64,000 nt of DNA from Hexactinellida sp. DTS-2022 (GCA_028753945.1 JAPNXP010000010.1:5211042-5275041); one strand, 5' to 3'. Counted from the first letter of the stretch, positions 21,231 through 33,920 are shown. Notes: a model not told the origin generated them from the letters alone. Translations and numbers: made by a program.

Positions 21231-22292
21231 ATGGCATACAATAAGAATTACTCAGAGATTTCAAGCTACCCAGCTAGTTCAGAATCATTGAAGCAACAGT
21301 TCAAAGAACAACTCGGCTTCTCCATCACTTCCATCTCTTCACAAGATGTCACAGAAGCCATCAGTCTATTCACAGAGGACATATCTGCTCTGTGTCAGAG
21401 AGCTGCCAGTCAGCTGATTTATCTCATCAACTTGCACATACCCACGTGTAAGGCCACTCTCCCAATTCATTATTCGAGCACGAAACAGGTGTGTCTGCAG
21501 CTGCAGTTCCTCCCCAGCGCCTTTCCATTCTCTTCCACGCATTCTCTCGCCAGTGACACCTCCGTACAGTCGAGTCTCCTAAAACTGGACCAACTCACTC
21601 AGCACGTGTCTAAACAGCTGCAGCAGGCCACCGGCCTGTCCAAGCAGCTGATCTACAAGCACCTCAGCATCAGTGCTGTCAAGTGGGAACACTGCACTGT
21701 GTTTGTTAGTGTGTCTCTGTCTGTGTTGCTCGGCTGTCTCGCTGTCAAAGGTTACACATTCTCTCCCAAGTGGAACAATACTGCGTACGAGAAACTGTTC
21801 AAACAAGCTCTCATCACTACCAGCTATAAACACGACCAGATAGACCAAAGAATAAAGCAACTAGACACTGAAACGAGTCCTGGAATGAAACGAACCATGA
21901 ATTCAAAGTTAAGTTTGCCATTAAGCAGCCCAGGGAGGATAGTGCTCGACGCAAAACGTTCTAAAAGTATCAATTTAACACAAACAACGCTTTGCAACAG
22001 CTTCGATTGCACTGATAAAGAATTATTCAACTTCAGTAAGAAGAATTTAACCATCTTACAAGGTGAAGGAGCTGGTTCTACATACCACAATCATCATGAT
22101 GGCAGCAACATAGCACTGGTTGGTATGATGGACTTGCTAGGCTTCTCAGTAAGGAAAGAAGAAATGCGATTGAGGGAGTCCTTGATAACAACTCTCTCTC
22201 TGGAAGAAGATAGAGACGGTTTGAAATTCAAACTAAGATTCTATCAAAACTCAAAAACTGCTTTACCAAAACGAAAAATCAGCTCTGTATAG
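21231..22292 (+). CDS. Unrecognised one-exon protein, 353 aa
   Basis: An intact single-exon frame with higher GC than its surroundings, a TATA box just upstream and AATAAA at about 22391. The first half is leucine- and glutamine-rich and looks helical (KLDQLTQHVSKQLQQATGLS). A hydrophobic stretch near residues 157-174 (VFVSVSLSVLLGCLAVKG) is more likely a buried helix than a membrane span. The C-terminal third is polar, with basic clusters (DAKRSKSINLTQ; LPKRKISSV) that could act in the nucleus. I do not recognise the family. A paired helical (cyclin-like) fold was considered but is unproven. It could be lineage-restricted. Confidence 0.7.
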   Translation: MAYNKNYSEISSYPASSESLKQQFKEQLGFSITSISSQDVTEAISLFTEDISALCQRAASQLIYLINLHIPTCKATLPIHYSSTKQVCLQLQFLPSAFPFSSTHSLASDTSVQSSLLKLDQLTQHVSKQLQQATGLSKQLIYKHLSISAVKWEHCTVFVSVSLSVLLGCLAVKGYTFSPKWNNTAYEKLFKQALITTSYKHDQIDQRIKQLDTETSPGMKRTMNSKLSLPLSSPGRIVLDAKRSKSINLTQTTLCNSFDCTDKELFNFSKKNLTILQGEGAGSTYHNHHDGSNIALVGMMDLLGFSVRKEEMRLRESLITTLSLEEDRDGLKFKLRFYQNSKTALPKRKISSV

Positions 22293-22399
22293 TACTCCTC
22301 TTAGCATCTGTTTGTCTCGTACATTGCGCTTTACATTAATTACTGCTTTAATTAATTAATTTGTGCTATTTTATTAAATATAACGCCTCAAATAAACCA

Positions 22400-23107
22400 G
22401 ATTTTCTTATTTTTAATTACTATTTGCAAAGGTTGGGGATTATTTTCATATCTTAAATAACTTGTTTAGTTTGTTAAACAATTTTAAAACGTCAAATTCC
22501 GATTTACAGAACAAAAATAGAATAGTTAAAATAATAAATATAAGATAGCCAGGACTGGAAACAGGAATTTCTGTTACGGATGTTCAGCATTAAGTGCTCC
22601 TCCCGCTCCTCACAAAAAGGAGCGCATACGCATTTCCGCTCCGAATTATCAAAAGGAGCGCGCTCCTTTGGTATTTGCCAGGATAGCGGTTAGGATATTC
22701 ACATACCGCATCATCAGATCCCGAATGGTGCATTTGTACCCGAGAAATGTCTAATGGGAGTTTGGACGAAAAAAATATTTGTTTATCTAATCTTTTTGGT
22801 TTTTAACTTTTTATGGCTTAAGAAAAATCCAACAACTAATGGGCAAAAATTCGTAAAAATAATTATGAATATAATTTATCACAAATGTTTATAGAAAGTT
22901 GGAGCTTGCTATACCTTTCGCTCCTTAGAAACAAAGCAACAAGATTTACCTCCTTACCTAGTCTTTCTTTAGAGATCGTATTATTATATTTTCCTAAACT
23001 AGCAATTAATGGATCAAATAAGAGTTAAATGAAGTAGCTAAATTGCTGGTAAAGAATGTCATTAACATTAACAGCATTTGTAATCCTTAATTAATAATGG
23101 AGTGACA
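22400..23107. other. Intergenic, AT-rich
   Basis: Includes a short GC-rich repeat near 22600-22690 with paired AGGAGCGC/GCGCTCCT motifs. No gene seen. Confidence 0.35.
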
Positions 23108-23116
23108 GCCAAATGT

Positions 23117-25026
23117 GGGGCTGACTGAATAGTGGAATCTAGTGGAATCCAGTGGAATCTAGTGGAATCTAGTGGAATCCAGTGGAATCTAGTGGAATCT
23201 AGGGTGACTGAATGGTGGAATCCAGTGGAATCCAGTGGAATCTAGTGGAATTACTAAATTTTAGTGGAATTGACTGAACGGTGGAATCGAGTGGATTTTC
23301 TAAAAACCGACTGAACAGTGGAATCGAGTGGAATCTTAGACTGAATAGTGGAATCGAGTGGAATTTGACTGAATAGTGGAATCGAGTGGAATTTGACTGA
23401 ATAGTGGAATCGAGTGGAATTTGACTGAATAGTGGAATCGAGTGGAATTTGATTAAATTGTTAAACACTACGTATATGCTATAAGCTACGTGTGTATCAT
23501 ATTACGTTAATTTTCGCCCATGTAAAATTGTTTGCAATGATTAAACTAGTGTTCTGCATGAAGTGGCACAATATGATACTATATTAGCATTCTTACTAAT
23601 CATCTCTATTGAACTGCCCAATGAATACCAACTGGATTTGATAAGGAATTGTTGATAAATAATGTTAATAAGATGTGTCTAAGTAACATGGTAACAAAGC
23701 CTAACTAATAAATCCTATTGTGTCACTTCATGTACTTCACTTCATGCGAAAATTAACGTAATATGATACACACGTAGCTTATAGCATATACGTAGTGTTT
23801 AACAATTTAATCAAATTCCACTCGATTCCACTGTTCAGTCGGTTTTTAGAAAATCCACTCGATTCCACCGTTCAGTCAATTCCACTAAAATTTAGTAATT
23901 CCACTAGATTCCACCATTCAGTCACCCTAGATTCCACTAGATTCCACTAGATTCCACTGGATTCCACTATTCAGTCAGCCCCCACTCAATGCGTTTATAC
24001 TTGTAGTATAAAAAAGAGAATAATTTGTGTATAATTTAACTACGTATTAGAAAATACACATGATTTTATTATCAGCTTTAATTCGAGTGTAATAAGGACA
24101 GTAGGGTGTGCACTTGCAAGTGTGAATTTTATGTGCACGACTGGCGCGGCGCCAGGGGGGCAGCCGCTCACCCTAAGTTTAAATGCTGACCCCCTGCATG
24201 GGGGTCAGGATTTAGGGTATTCTCAAGTTAAAATCATATCTGCCTGATAACTTATCCCAGGCTAATCCTTGGACTCATGCCAAGAATTCCCTGGAAATTG
24301 ACTCATTCCCCTGGACTGCCGGGCTGCGGCATCCTACCTCGCAGGCTCGTACTGCCCATGTGTCCTTCCACATGGTTACCAGTCGTACTGACACTTGTTT
24401 ATCTATAATAACATTTGAATGTTAGTTTCTAGCTCAATGTTAAAAACGGTTTCCAAACAAACAAATAAACAAACAAACAAACTAACACACACACAACAAA
24501 TCGTGTTTTAATAATATACGTATAGATATAAATACAGTCGCCTCCGCTAAATATTAGTCACCGGTTAATAGAGTTCTCAGTTTAATGGGGTCAAAATTTC
24601 ACAGGATTTATAGGACCGAATGACAGTTTGGCTTAAAATATTTTCAGTTAATAGATCTCTCCGCTTAATCTGGTCAAAGTAGCCTGGTCCCGAGGTTACT
24701 TATTAAGCGAAATCGACTGCAATTAATTTTTTCTCCAAATTATGATTTTAATTAGTTAAATTGTTCAAGGAATTATCCAGGAGCTCGAGACTCCTTTTGG
24801 AGAATGATTCTTAATTAATTAATAAAGCCAGCATTCGACTATATTGCACAAATATTAAGTTATAGCTTAAATTACTCCCGTTTAAATGAAATCGGATATT
24901 ATATCGTATTAGTTAATTGGCATGATGACACTAGATTCCACTAGGTTCCACTAGATTCCACTAGATTCCACTGGATTCCACTAGGTTCCACTAGATTCCA
25001 CTAGATTCCACTATTCAGTCAGCCCC
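23117..25026. mobile_element. Foldback element of GTGGAATC repeats, 9-bp TSD GCCAAATGT
   Basis: Outer ends GGGGCTGACTGAATAGTGG and CCACTATTCAGTCAGCCCC are inverted, with GCCAAATGT on both sides (23108-23116, 25027-25035). A 9-bp duplication is typical of Mutator-like elements. The arms are tandem runs of about 10-bp units (gtggaatcta / gtggaatcga); a longer inverted pair lies at 23440-23520 and 23745-23815. The 0.9-kb composite repeat at 24022-24932 is nested inside. Open frames over the arms are repeat peptides only. Confidence 0.72.
24022..24932 (-). repeat. 0.9-kb composite repeat, copy B
   Basis: Inverted counterpart of 8050-8975, including the pogo-like MITE (24535-24719) and the Helitron-like fragment (about 24415-24530). 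It lies inside the GTGGAATC foldback element. Confidence 0.75.
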
Positions 25027-25035
25027 GCCAAATGT

Positions 25036-25795
25036 TATTAACATCATGCATCATTTCTACCAACCTGAAACGTAAAACATGATGGAATACGCGATTAATT
25101 GGAAAAGTAGATTAATATTACACTCATTAATTATAAATTAATTATATATATTTCGTAGGACTTCGTTAGATAGTATTAGTAACTTTGTCTAATAATAATT
25201 GTAATATAATATGAATTACATCCCTACAAGTATCTTGTGACATTAAAAATCCAAAATCATTTCATGAACTATACAGTTTACGGAGATTTAATAATTATTT
25301 CCAGAATGAAAACAATATTAACACAATTGACTACGAATACAAGAAATGCATTCTGTCTCAGTAGCTAATAGCTAAAGCACTAACAAGTATTGTATTTACA
25401 TAAATTATAAATGTGTTTAGTACACAATTCAAAAAGAGATTAGGAAAATCAAGTTAACGAATTTCATAGTTTAGTCGAGATGTTAATACAATTAATTTTA
25501 TGCTCATATTTAAAGTCGCGTCAATGTGAGAAATTTGCATACTGTTGGAATTTAAATATGAAATAGTCATCATCATTTCATCAACGTTTACGAAATTTCA
25601 ATAATTTAATGAATTATCAATATACCTCGCCTGCTGCCATCTACATCATACAAATGAAGTAATGAACAACCATGTTATTCAGGTCAGCAAAATTGAAATG
25701 CTTTCAAGTTGTTTATGTACAGTAACTCCTTTAAAATGATTAAAATTCAAGAAATGATCTTCAAAGGACTGGGCAATTTTAAACTTTCAATGAAG
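25036..25795. other. Intergenic, AT-rich
   Basis: Unique-looking sequence with no gene, RNA or clear repeat that I can support. Confidence 0.35.
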
Positions 25796-26208
25796 CAAGG
25801 CTGGATTCGGTTAACCGGTTAGCAGCCGCTAATGATGGTTAACGGTTACGGGTTTATTGATCAGTTAACCGATGTGTTAACATTAGCATTATAAGTACAT
25901 AATTTTTGGATAAAAGTGTGAATTTGAAGGCATTTTGTTCAGATTATGATAATTTTTTGTCTTATTACCCTTACTCATACGATATATTTTGGTGACAAGT
26001 TGACAACACAGTGTATAAGTAATCTGAAGTGATAAACTTGTATGTAATTGTACTTATAGAGTACTTGACTAAAAGAATGTCTTTTTCGGTTACTACAATT
26101 TAAATATATTCTGAGAAAATATCTATATATTTTCTTTTAATTTTCACCGGTTAACCGTAGTGTGGAGACCAATCGTAACCGTGGCCTCAAAACGGTCAAC
26201 CAACCTTG
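25796..26208. mobile_element. 'CAAGGCTGG' element, copy 2
   Basis: Starts CAAGGCTGGATTCGGTTAAC, ends GGTCAACCAACCTTG; the flanks AATGAAG/AATTAAG agree in 6 of 7 bases, matching the 7-bp duplication of copy 3. Confidence 0.6.
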
Positions 26209-26230
26209 AATTAAGTGAAATAATATTAAC

Positions 26231-26459
26231 GAGCTTTTCGGAATCGGTCGCTTCGCGACGGATAACTCAACCGTTACGCAGTCTCCCTCTTTTTAATAGA
26301 CAATAAATATTTATAATAAATTTTACAAAAAATTGAATTTGTAATCAGCATACTTGTTTACCTTTCCTAACATTTGGAAGTTAGTTTATATCTCCAATAA
26401 CTTTAATACAAACCGGACAAACAAACACACAAACAACAATCGTGTTTTAATAATATAGA
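26231..26459 (-). mobile_element. Helitron-like repeat, short copy
   Basis: GAGCTTTTCGGAATCGGTCG then TCGCGACGG at one end and AATCGTGTTTTAATAATATA at the other, as in the other copies. Confidence 0.45.
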
Positions 26460-27950
26460 TAAACCTTCATTTCTATTTGATTATGCTTCTATTCATTAGA
26501 AGTATGTATATTAATTACCCACACTTGGAAATAATTAGATATCTTTCAATTATAATTATTTATGTTGTATAATAATGAAAGCAATAAGAAAATACTTTGA
26601 TAATCCTGGAAAGTATTTAAAGTAAACTCTCGTTAATACGAACAGCACAGTCGAAATATGTTCATATTACCTATCCGGAAAATCGTACTATCTTAAGTCA
26701 CTTGCATTGCATGCATTTGTAATTAAACTCCTCCTTAACAGATAATACGTGAATCTTAGGGCTGCATACAAAGTAGATTTGTAAATCAGTTATTACATAT
26801 AATGTATGTATTGTATTACGTATGTAATATATCATATAATCTTACGTAAATTTAGAAACAACAAAGCTAATATTCATGTGAGGTTGTTTAGGGATGGATT
26901 TAGTTTGCTAATTAAGTCATGACTTCGTAAGGCAAGATAAGATATTTGTACCAATCAATTCTTAAAAACGAATTTGAAATATTGCATACTGACTGACAGC
27001 GCAAGTAGTATAATCAGAAAATTGTATCATATAACAATGATATAACTACAGTTGCATAAAATAATAATTATAGTATCAACCAGAGCATATTAATCACAGT
27101 AAAACCTCCATAAGTTAATAGTACTTCTATCATGGAAGTCTAGGTAACTGGCGGGCCTCATCGCTTTTACTCTCCCGAGTCCCTCGAATTTGGTTAACTA
27201 CTGGGAAACCGGAGCAAGCGTAGCGAGCGAAACTAAGGGGGCCCCCTATTTTTGCTCATATTTTAATTGCAATAATCTTTCAAGGTGGGGAACGTGCCCC
27301 TTGTGCCTCCCAAACAATTCCGCCACTGTTATATACCGTTTTCCAGAATAAGCGCGGGCGCTTATTGTTTTCGTGGACCAAGTATGCCCTCAATATTTTA
27401 GAAAAATTCAGAAAATATTAGTTAGTACGTGGATTCCAATGGTCCTCAGCTACAGTAAATATACCGAAATTGCATAAATTAATGTATGTATTTACACTCA
27501 GTTATCAATTAATGGGTATTAATTTTATCCTACATATGGCATTTTATTGCCCCGGCGCATATTCAGGGAAATACGGTAATATGGTTTCCAATCCCCTAAT
27601 TTATTAGACAATACACAATTTGTTTCCTATAGAGATGTATTACTCCTTGGACCAAGTAACACCTCTCTACGTATACAAAATTTTTTCAGACAAAATGGGT
27701 TCCATAGAGAGGATATATTTAGGCCTTCACAACAATTCTTATTGGCATTTTCTTGATGCCCAAAAGAAACTGGACATGAAGTGGTTTGAAATGTTTGCAA
27801 GCCCAGCAGCGAAATCATTCCAAGCGTAATCGCATTTATTAAGCCAGTTTACTATAGAATAATAAGAAACATACTATTTCCTAAACATATATAGTATATA
27901 AAAAAATTCAAACTGCCATCAAGTATAAATTAGTTAAGCGGATAATTATG
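26460..27950. other. Gene-poor stretch with a MITE at about 27333-27579
   Basis: The MITE has ends TACCGTTTTCCAGAATAAGC and GCATATTCAGGGAAATACGG with TA-like flanks. A pogo-like left end (TAAACTCTCGTTAATACGAAC) is at 26629. A 69-codon frame at 27620-27829 has no recognisable features. Confidence 0.4.
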
Positions 27951-29003
27951 CTAGTAAATAATTCCATGGTACTGACTAATGATGGGCCTGATCAAGTTGT
28001 TTATATTTTTCAATCTCTCTCTGTCTCTGAAGGATTTGTAAACAACAACAAAAAAAATATACAAATAGTTCAAAGTAAATGCAAATTTACAAATTATTAG
28101 CGGAAAACTACCAATAAAATCACGAAATAATTCATATATAACTTGAAAATTATGGTTCAATTTTGACGATATAGGGATGTAATAATAAATATGACTAAAT
28201 ATATTGAATATATAAATAGAGCTACATAAAGTAAAGAAGAAGAGAGCTATTGTTACCAATATAGTTGCTATTTTAAAGTGTATGCGAAGGTATTTAGCGT
28301 CAAGATAGGCATAATTATTTGTCAAAGTAGAATATTCGAATTTCTTTTTCTCTGCTTTTCAGATGAAAGTAAAATCTTCTGGCGTAATAGACATATTGTA
28401 TATAATCAATTGTGCGCATTATTGCTATAATAATATTGCATGCATCATTATAGATATACGTGTACGTATGTAAAAATTGTATTATTTGAGCTATTATATT
28501 ATAAAAATATCTCATTAGAAAAAGAAACAACGCTCTCATCACTATGTAGTACGTCCACCTAATGAGTGTATGTCTGTAGCGTACTTCCTATATGCCAACC
28601 ATAGGAAATTCATTAGCAGACACAGTACTGGGACATATACAAATTGCGTTGGGAATAAACACCTTGCTGCAAAATTTGAAAATTTAATTTCGCTTAGATA
28701 ATTAAATTAGGTTTCATTCACAAATGATGTGATCATATGGGGAAAAAAGATAATTATTAATGTTATATTTTGTACAATTTCAATTACTAGTAATATTACA
28801 ATAAAATTATTGATTATGCATTTAATTTTAGGTTCTTATAAGATTGCTTATAAAGAAGTTCCTGTGGAATCAGTTTAATTTCTCGATACAGTTTGTATCT
28901 CCTCCGTACGTAGTACACGAATAAGAACACCACTCAATAAGAACAATGGTAAAGGAACAGTAGTGTCCATTGAAAAATCGACTGTTAGAATAGTGTAGAT
29001 CAT
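27951..29003 (-). pseudogene. Seven-helix family member, decayed full-length copy
   Basis: Minus-strand relic with pieces from helix 1 to the tail in order: PLPLFLLSGVLI, then a shift to YYVRRRYKLYREIK, a damaged loop ending in stops (about 28810-28830), LLMNFLWLAYRKY, MMRALFLF, YARRFYFHLKSREKEIRIFY, and after a 4-base insertion near 28318 AYLDAKYLRIHFKIATILV through NINNLIRPIISQYH. It needs at least four frame corrections and crosses several stops, so it is dead. A TATAAATA box (minus strand, 29086-29093) remains about 85 bases upstream. Nearest relatives in the window are the 42871 and 62568 copies. Confidence 0.85.
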
Positions 29004-29650
29004 TTGAAGATTAATTTGTGATAGATTATTTCTTAGAAGTGTTTTTGAATGTCTATTTTTGAATGTCTGAAATGTCTATCTTCGTATTTATAATCATTTG
29101 GTTGTAGCAGAATATATAATTAATGCACCTATCAAATTTGTGTAGAAATATTTTATATTGAGTCACAGGGCTGTAAATAAATAATTTTTTGAAACAAATT
29201 AAATCAAATTTTGAGATTTCAAATCAAATAACATCAAATCACTACTCACTCAAAATACCATTGAATCAAATCAAAAAGTAAAATACCGTATTATCGCTAG
29301 AACCTAGGCTACTATTAATTTAAATACGGTATTTATATTTGATTATATTTACTCAAATATATCTGGCCCCAAAAAAATCGTCAACGGCCATGCCCATTAA
29401 GAGTATGGTATGGTAAGAATAACAATGCATGATTATTGATTACACAGTGAGTATAATCTGTAATTATTAAACTCTGAACTATAAATAATAATTTATGTCA
29501 TAATCATTGGCCCCACGGAGATTAATAATTAATTCTAAAGTATGGTTCAAAATTATTTCTATCAGAGTGTCAATAGCCAAATTGTGTCTCTTAATAAGGC
29601 TATTCTCTAATTAATGGAAAAATAATCCGTATTATTATTATTATTATTAC
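29004..29650. other. Upstream flank of the decayed gene
   Basis: Includes the surviving TATAAATA motif. A weak hairpin-like pair AAATACGGTATT / AATACCGTATT is at 29282-29333. No gene seen. Confidence 0.35.
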
Positions 29651-30646
29651 GAGCCCTTCGGTCTCGGTCGCTTTGCGACTGTTCGGCGCTTCGCGTCTCA
29701 ATTGACGGCCCCTGCGCGGCCTTACTACGCCTTGAAACAAATCATTTAGTATTATACATCTCTGTGGTGTATTAAATATATTCCTCATAAAGTCTCCTAA
29801 TAAGAACGCTATACAATGTATTGAATGTAATTTGTTTGGGAAATTCAAATACTCCCATTAGTAGCTCAATAAATTTCAGTTGCACGATATAGCTCGAATT
29901 TAAATAATACTAAAAGAAAAACATGCAATAGAAATAGAATAGACAAATGATTGATTGGTTAGAATCCGTTAGATGAATTTATTTTCACTCAATCAGATTG
30001 CAGCCGCAGAAAATCTTTCTATTATGCACAAGCTATTTATACTAATAGAATGAAGTATAGCTAATCCATACTAACAAACCCTCGAATTTAATTAGCTAAC
30101 ATATTTTGTCACTTTGTCACCTTTAAATGTGAATATTTCTCTTAAAAAAACCAATGCATTGTTGTCGCAGTACAAAATTACCCCTGTATACAAATTTTCA
30201 GCTATCTAGGACTCGTAGTATTTCCTAAGTTGTTTAATACGTTTTTTATTGGTTACGTATTACGTATAATACGTATACCTTACTTATAATATCGAGCTCA
30301 TGGAATTTGCTTTGAACAACTTTCGGTTTAATCGTTATTATTTTATTGTTAATCGACTAGTAGTATAGTTTGTATAGTACAAATATGATTATTTGCTAGA
30401 TGTTGTATTTACAGCAAGAATTAGAAATATTCTATATATTGAATTTACTTCGAAAACATCCCTGGTTGATCATAGATTTAACGTATAATACGCTACGTAC
30501 TGGTGGATCGTGTATTGCGTATAATTCGTATAATACGTATTATACGCAATACGCGTATTAATCAACTTAAGAGTATTTCCAATTAATTCTGGACAAACAA
30601 ACAAATAAACACACAAACACACAACAATCCGCTTTTAATATTTAGA
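29651..30646 (-). mobile_element. Helitron-like repeat, about 1 kb
   Basis: One end GAGCCCTTCGGTCTCGGTCG then CTTTGCGAC, the other ACAACAATCCGCTTTTAATA. The middle differs from the other copies, so either a long variant or two half copies. Confidence 0.4.
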
Positions 30647-30944
30647 TAGATAGATTTTCAAAAGATAAGAAAAATATATATCCGGACGGAGGGTGTAAAT
30701 TGGGACGGACGGGATGATAAACAAGTTATTTAATTTATATGGCCTAACTCAAAGTTGTCAACAAAATAAAAGAACATAATGAAAAATAAACAAAATAAGT
30801 AATAAAACTGTGGCCTGTTGATAAGATTATCTAAAATCTAAAAACTAACAACTAACAAGCCAAGGCAGTCATTTCAAGATGGCTCACTAGGCAGTAGATA
30901 AGTAAGATAACACAGTAACAAGAGTTCATGAAATGTTCACATGT

Positions 30945-31850
30945 TCAACATAGATAATTAATCATGTCTGTTAATCTATAGACATTAATTCTGCCATTAG
31001 GAGCAATTATAATGACCTGATAATTGTTTGTTAATAGAATTTGCCTATATTCTTTTCCCTCAAACATGATGCGGCTTAATTCGCCATCTTTCCGCCAAAT
31101 GTGAATTCCATTATTTGTGCAAAGAAAAATATTACTGAACTGATCAATACAGATTTCATTCAAACGTTGGTAATAAAATTTAGAAAGTTCAAAATGTTTT
31201 ACAAATTTCCCTGTTGACCGGACAAATCTATGAACTGTGCCAACTGAATTATTCTCCCTGGACAGTACAACCATGGTATCATCCCTAATATGGAGAGAGA
31301 ATATAATAGAATTATCTGGTAGGTCAATATTTAGCATTTCTTTGAACTCCAAATTCTGTGAATAAACAGCAATTTTGTTTCTTTCACCACCATTTGTGTA
31401 GATATTTCCTGTCTCGTCGAACTCAATAAAAGCTACTTTGTGTACAAACAAAGGGAATTTGAGTGAGAAATCAGTTAGAATAGCAGGTCTAAAGAAACCG
31501 TCACATACCATTATCATGTGATCTGTACACCTAACATTCCCAATCATTAGATTATAACAGATTTTCTTCTTCTCTATTATTTTCCTTGTTACATGATAAC
31601 CATCTAGAGTAAATATGTCAATAGAACGCACCTCCTTAAAAAACCCAAAACGCCAACTTATCACCAGTCTATTAGTTCTCTTTACACTACAGATCAGTAT
31701 CAAGTTTCTATCATGCATCAGCGCTGAGCAAATAATAATATTGTGTTTTACAGTTGGGAATGTGGCTACCAGTGAACTTGTACAATCATCATTGTTGGTT
31801 TTCAGCCTTTTAGAGCTTCTATCGAATAAGGCACTAACAGATCTCCTCAT
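30945..31850 (-). CDS. Putative beta-propeller (NHL-like) protein, 301 aa
   Basis: One exon, ATG at 31850 (a longer frame begins at a TTG). The N-terminus is basic with a possible nuclear motif (RSSKRLKT). From residue 35 onward there are repeating beta-strand blocks with the shape 'I..c....i....': SIDIFTLDGYHV, GNIYTNGGERNKIAVYSQ, DTMVVLSRENNSVGTVHRF, SNIFLCTNNGIHIWRKDGE and NYQVIIIAPNGRINVYRL. This rhythm resembles the NHL propeller of the neighbour at 34942, but the repeats lack the classic D.....NHRVQVF core, so the assignment is tentative. A TATATATA run (31883-31890) lies upstream. The frame is intact. The protein is likely cytosolic or nuclear, with unknown partner. Confidence 0.65.
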   Translation of the reverse strand: MRRSVSALFDRSSKRLKTNNDDCTSSLVATFPTVKHNIIICSALMHDRNLILICSVKRTNRLVISWRFGFFKEVRSIDIFTLDGYHVTRKIIEKKKICYNLMIGNVRCTDHMIMVCDGFFRPAILTDFSLKFPLFVHKVAFIEFDETGNIYTNGGERNKIAVYSQNLEFKEMLNIDLPDNSIIFSLHIRDDTMVVLSRENNSVGTVHRFVRSTGKFVKHFELSKFYYQRLNEICIDQFSNIFLCTNNGIHIWRKDGELSRIMFEGKEYRQILLTNNYQVIIIAPNGRINVYRLTDMINYLC

Positions 31851-31979
31851 TACAATGAACAATAACTATAAATTGAAGCAGATATATATATTTCTAAATG
31901 TGCTAAATAAGATAGGCTCTATCACTATAATTTTTATGCATACCGCCACGGTGGGTTATTTTGGCTAAATATTATAGGA

Positions 31980-33850
31980 TATAACTTCATTATTATTTAA
32001 GTTAATATATCTCCCTTAAATTTTGGCTACTTTAGTTTTGATGGAAGACTATTATTTTGGTCATGACAAATTTCGGGCAGGACTTGGAATTTCCAAATTA
32101 TGACCTCATCGTTGATTTAGCAATAATTATGTTACATTTTCTGCGGTTTCTTAAATTTCTAGACAAAACAAGTGATTTTACTCAATATATTATTCCTATA
32201 ATTTACACAAGTACTTAAACAACTTAGAGTAAAATGATTACTCTTAATTATTTTACAAAAATTCAAATTTATTGTTACGTACGTCTTAATTATGACATTG
32301 CATCACACAATTACGTAGATCATTATGATAGTTCCAAAAGTAACCTAAAATTTGTTAATTAGAATAAAGTTCATATTAACGCTATTTTAACAATAGGCTT
32401 ATATATGCACATTAGTACGTAAACACAAAATGCCGTGTAATTCTGGAACTAACTCCTTAGTGGAACCCAGTATATTTCCCGAGGTCTCCCTTCGAAGAGC
32501 TTTCGATTGATATTTATTTCGTCAGGATCGGGTGATGTAGCAAAGAGTTACAGGGGCGGGCGGACGGACCAAGCTTTCTTAATAATATACATAGATGACA
32601 ACATGATTTGTGAGTTATGAATTTCCCTATTTTGACCCATTCGTTAATAATCAGCTACCAAAGCTTTAAATGTATGTACTAGTTATCATAGCTTACAATA
32701 ACAAGAATGATTCAATAATATAATTTCTAATAAATACATCCGATATCATCATAACAAGGAACGTATAATATGATTTGGATTCAATTTAAGTAAATTAGCT
32801 AGCTTAAATTGAGTCGAATATACTATAAGGAACTGGTAGTACAATCTCGTGATAATTTAATATATTACTTGAGAGATGCGTGTACTTAGATTCTGTGAAA
32901 TATATCTAAGTATAAAGTTTTCTCACGAGGTAGCATACATTAAATATTCAGAATAGATAAACTGTGGATGACAAATAGCTGAAGTCGACTGATAATCTAT
33001 TTACTAGAATCAAACAACAGATAATTTAACATTTTAATTCACTAAAATAAATATTTTAATTTATTAAAAGAGTAAGGCACTGTGCCTTAAATTGTTACTG
33101 TAAATATAAGACCCACTAAAATAGACGAGTCTATTGCCAATATTTAGCACGTCCGTATTTTGAGATAATTACTTCCATGAATTTTGTCCCGTTTGATTGT
33201 ATTAATTATGTAAAACATTTCGTTCGCGCTACGGGGCTTTTTAAATCTTGCACTAGGACAGTGTTTCTCAGCCTGGGGTCCACAAGATCTCAAAATTATA
33301 TTACGGTCAATGTGAGGGGGTCCACAGAATGTCTAATATTTGCTATAGGGGGTCCACAGTTGAATAAGGTTGGCTAGGACTTACCGCCCTCGTATAATAT
33401 TCAGACATATTATACGTAGACTCCGCGGACTAGAGTGGCCCATTTGAAGTGGAGCCGACTGAATATTATAATATATTATGTGGTGAAGTAATGAATCGAA
33501 TTTCTGCGTAAGTAATAAATTAAATCCGGGAGAAAATATTGGGACAAACGGGTATGTTAAACATTCAATATTGATGGTATTACTTTCTAAGATATCGTAT
33601 ACTAACTTGAATATATAGTATGTAACAGTATTTAATCAATGAGTTAATTAATCGAGCGCGTACAAAGAAAGTAAATTAATAGAAACGAGATTGTAGGCTA
33701 TCTACTATACTAATACTATATATAGACATTGTTAGATAGTTAAAGGACTTTTTGATTTCAGATTAAACTTGTATTATTATACTGTTTTATTTACGGAAGT
33801 ACTATAAATATATTGGTACATACATAATCTACTTCGAGAACAAACAACTA
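31980..33850. other. Gene-poor region with a hAT-like fragment
   Basis: At 33270 CAGTGTTTCTCAGCCTGGGG opens a Charlie-like hAT end; the opposite end was not found. The rest is AT-rich with a GGACTTACCGCCCTCG motif (33377) shared with about 1728. Confidence 0.4.
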
Positions 33851-33920
33851 AGCGCAGAGGCGTGGCTAGGACTGCATGAAGGAAGGTGCGGTATGGGAGT
33901 GGCATCTCCGCGCTATAGTA

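Noticed and set aside
21231..22292. Possible ORC6 or cyclin-fold identity
   Set aside because: Only general helix spacing agrees; no signature motif. Left as unrecognised.
23199..23468. Frame with repeated FHSIPLFS peptides
   Set aside because: Translation of GTGGAATC tandem repeats in a foldback element.
27620..27829. 69-codon frame with no repeat content
   Set aside because: No domain, no promoter, no splice partner and no paralogue in the window; chance cannot be excluded.
33270..33370. Complete Charlie-like hAT element
   Set aside because: Only one end is visible; no matching right end or 8-bp duplication was found.
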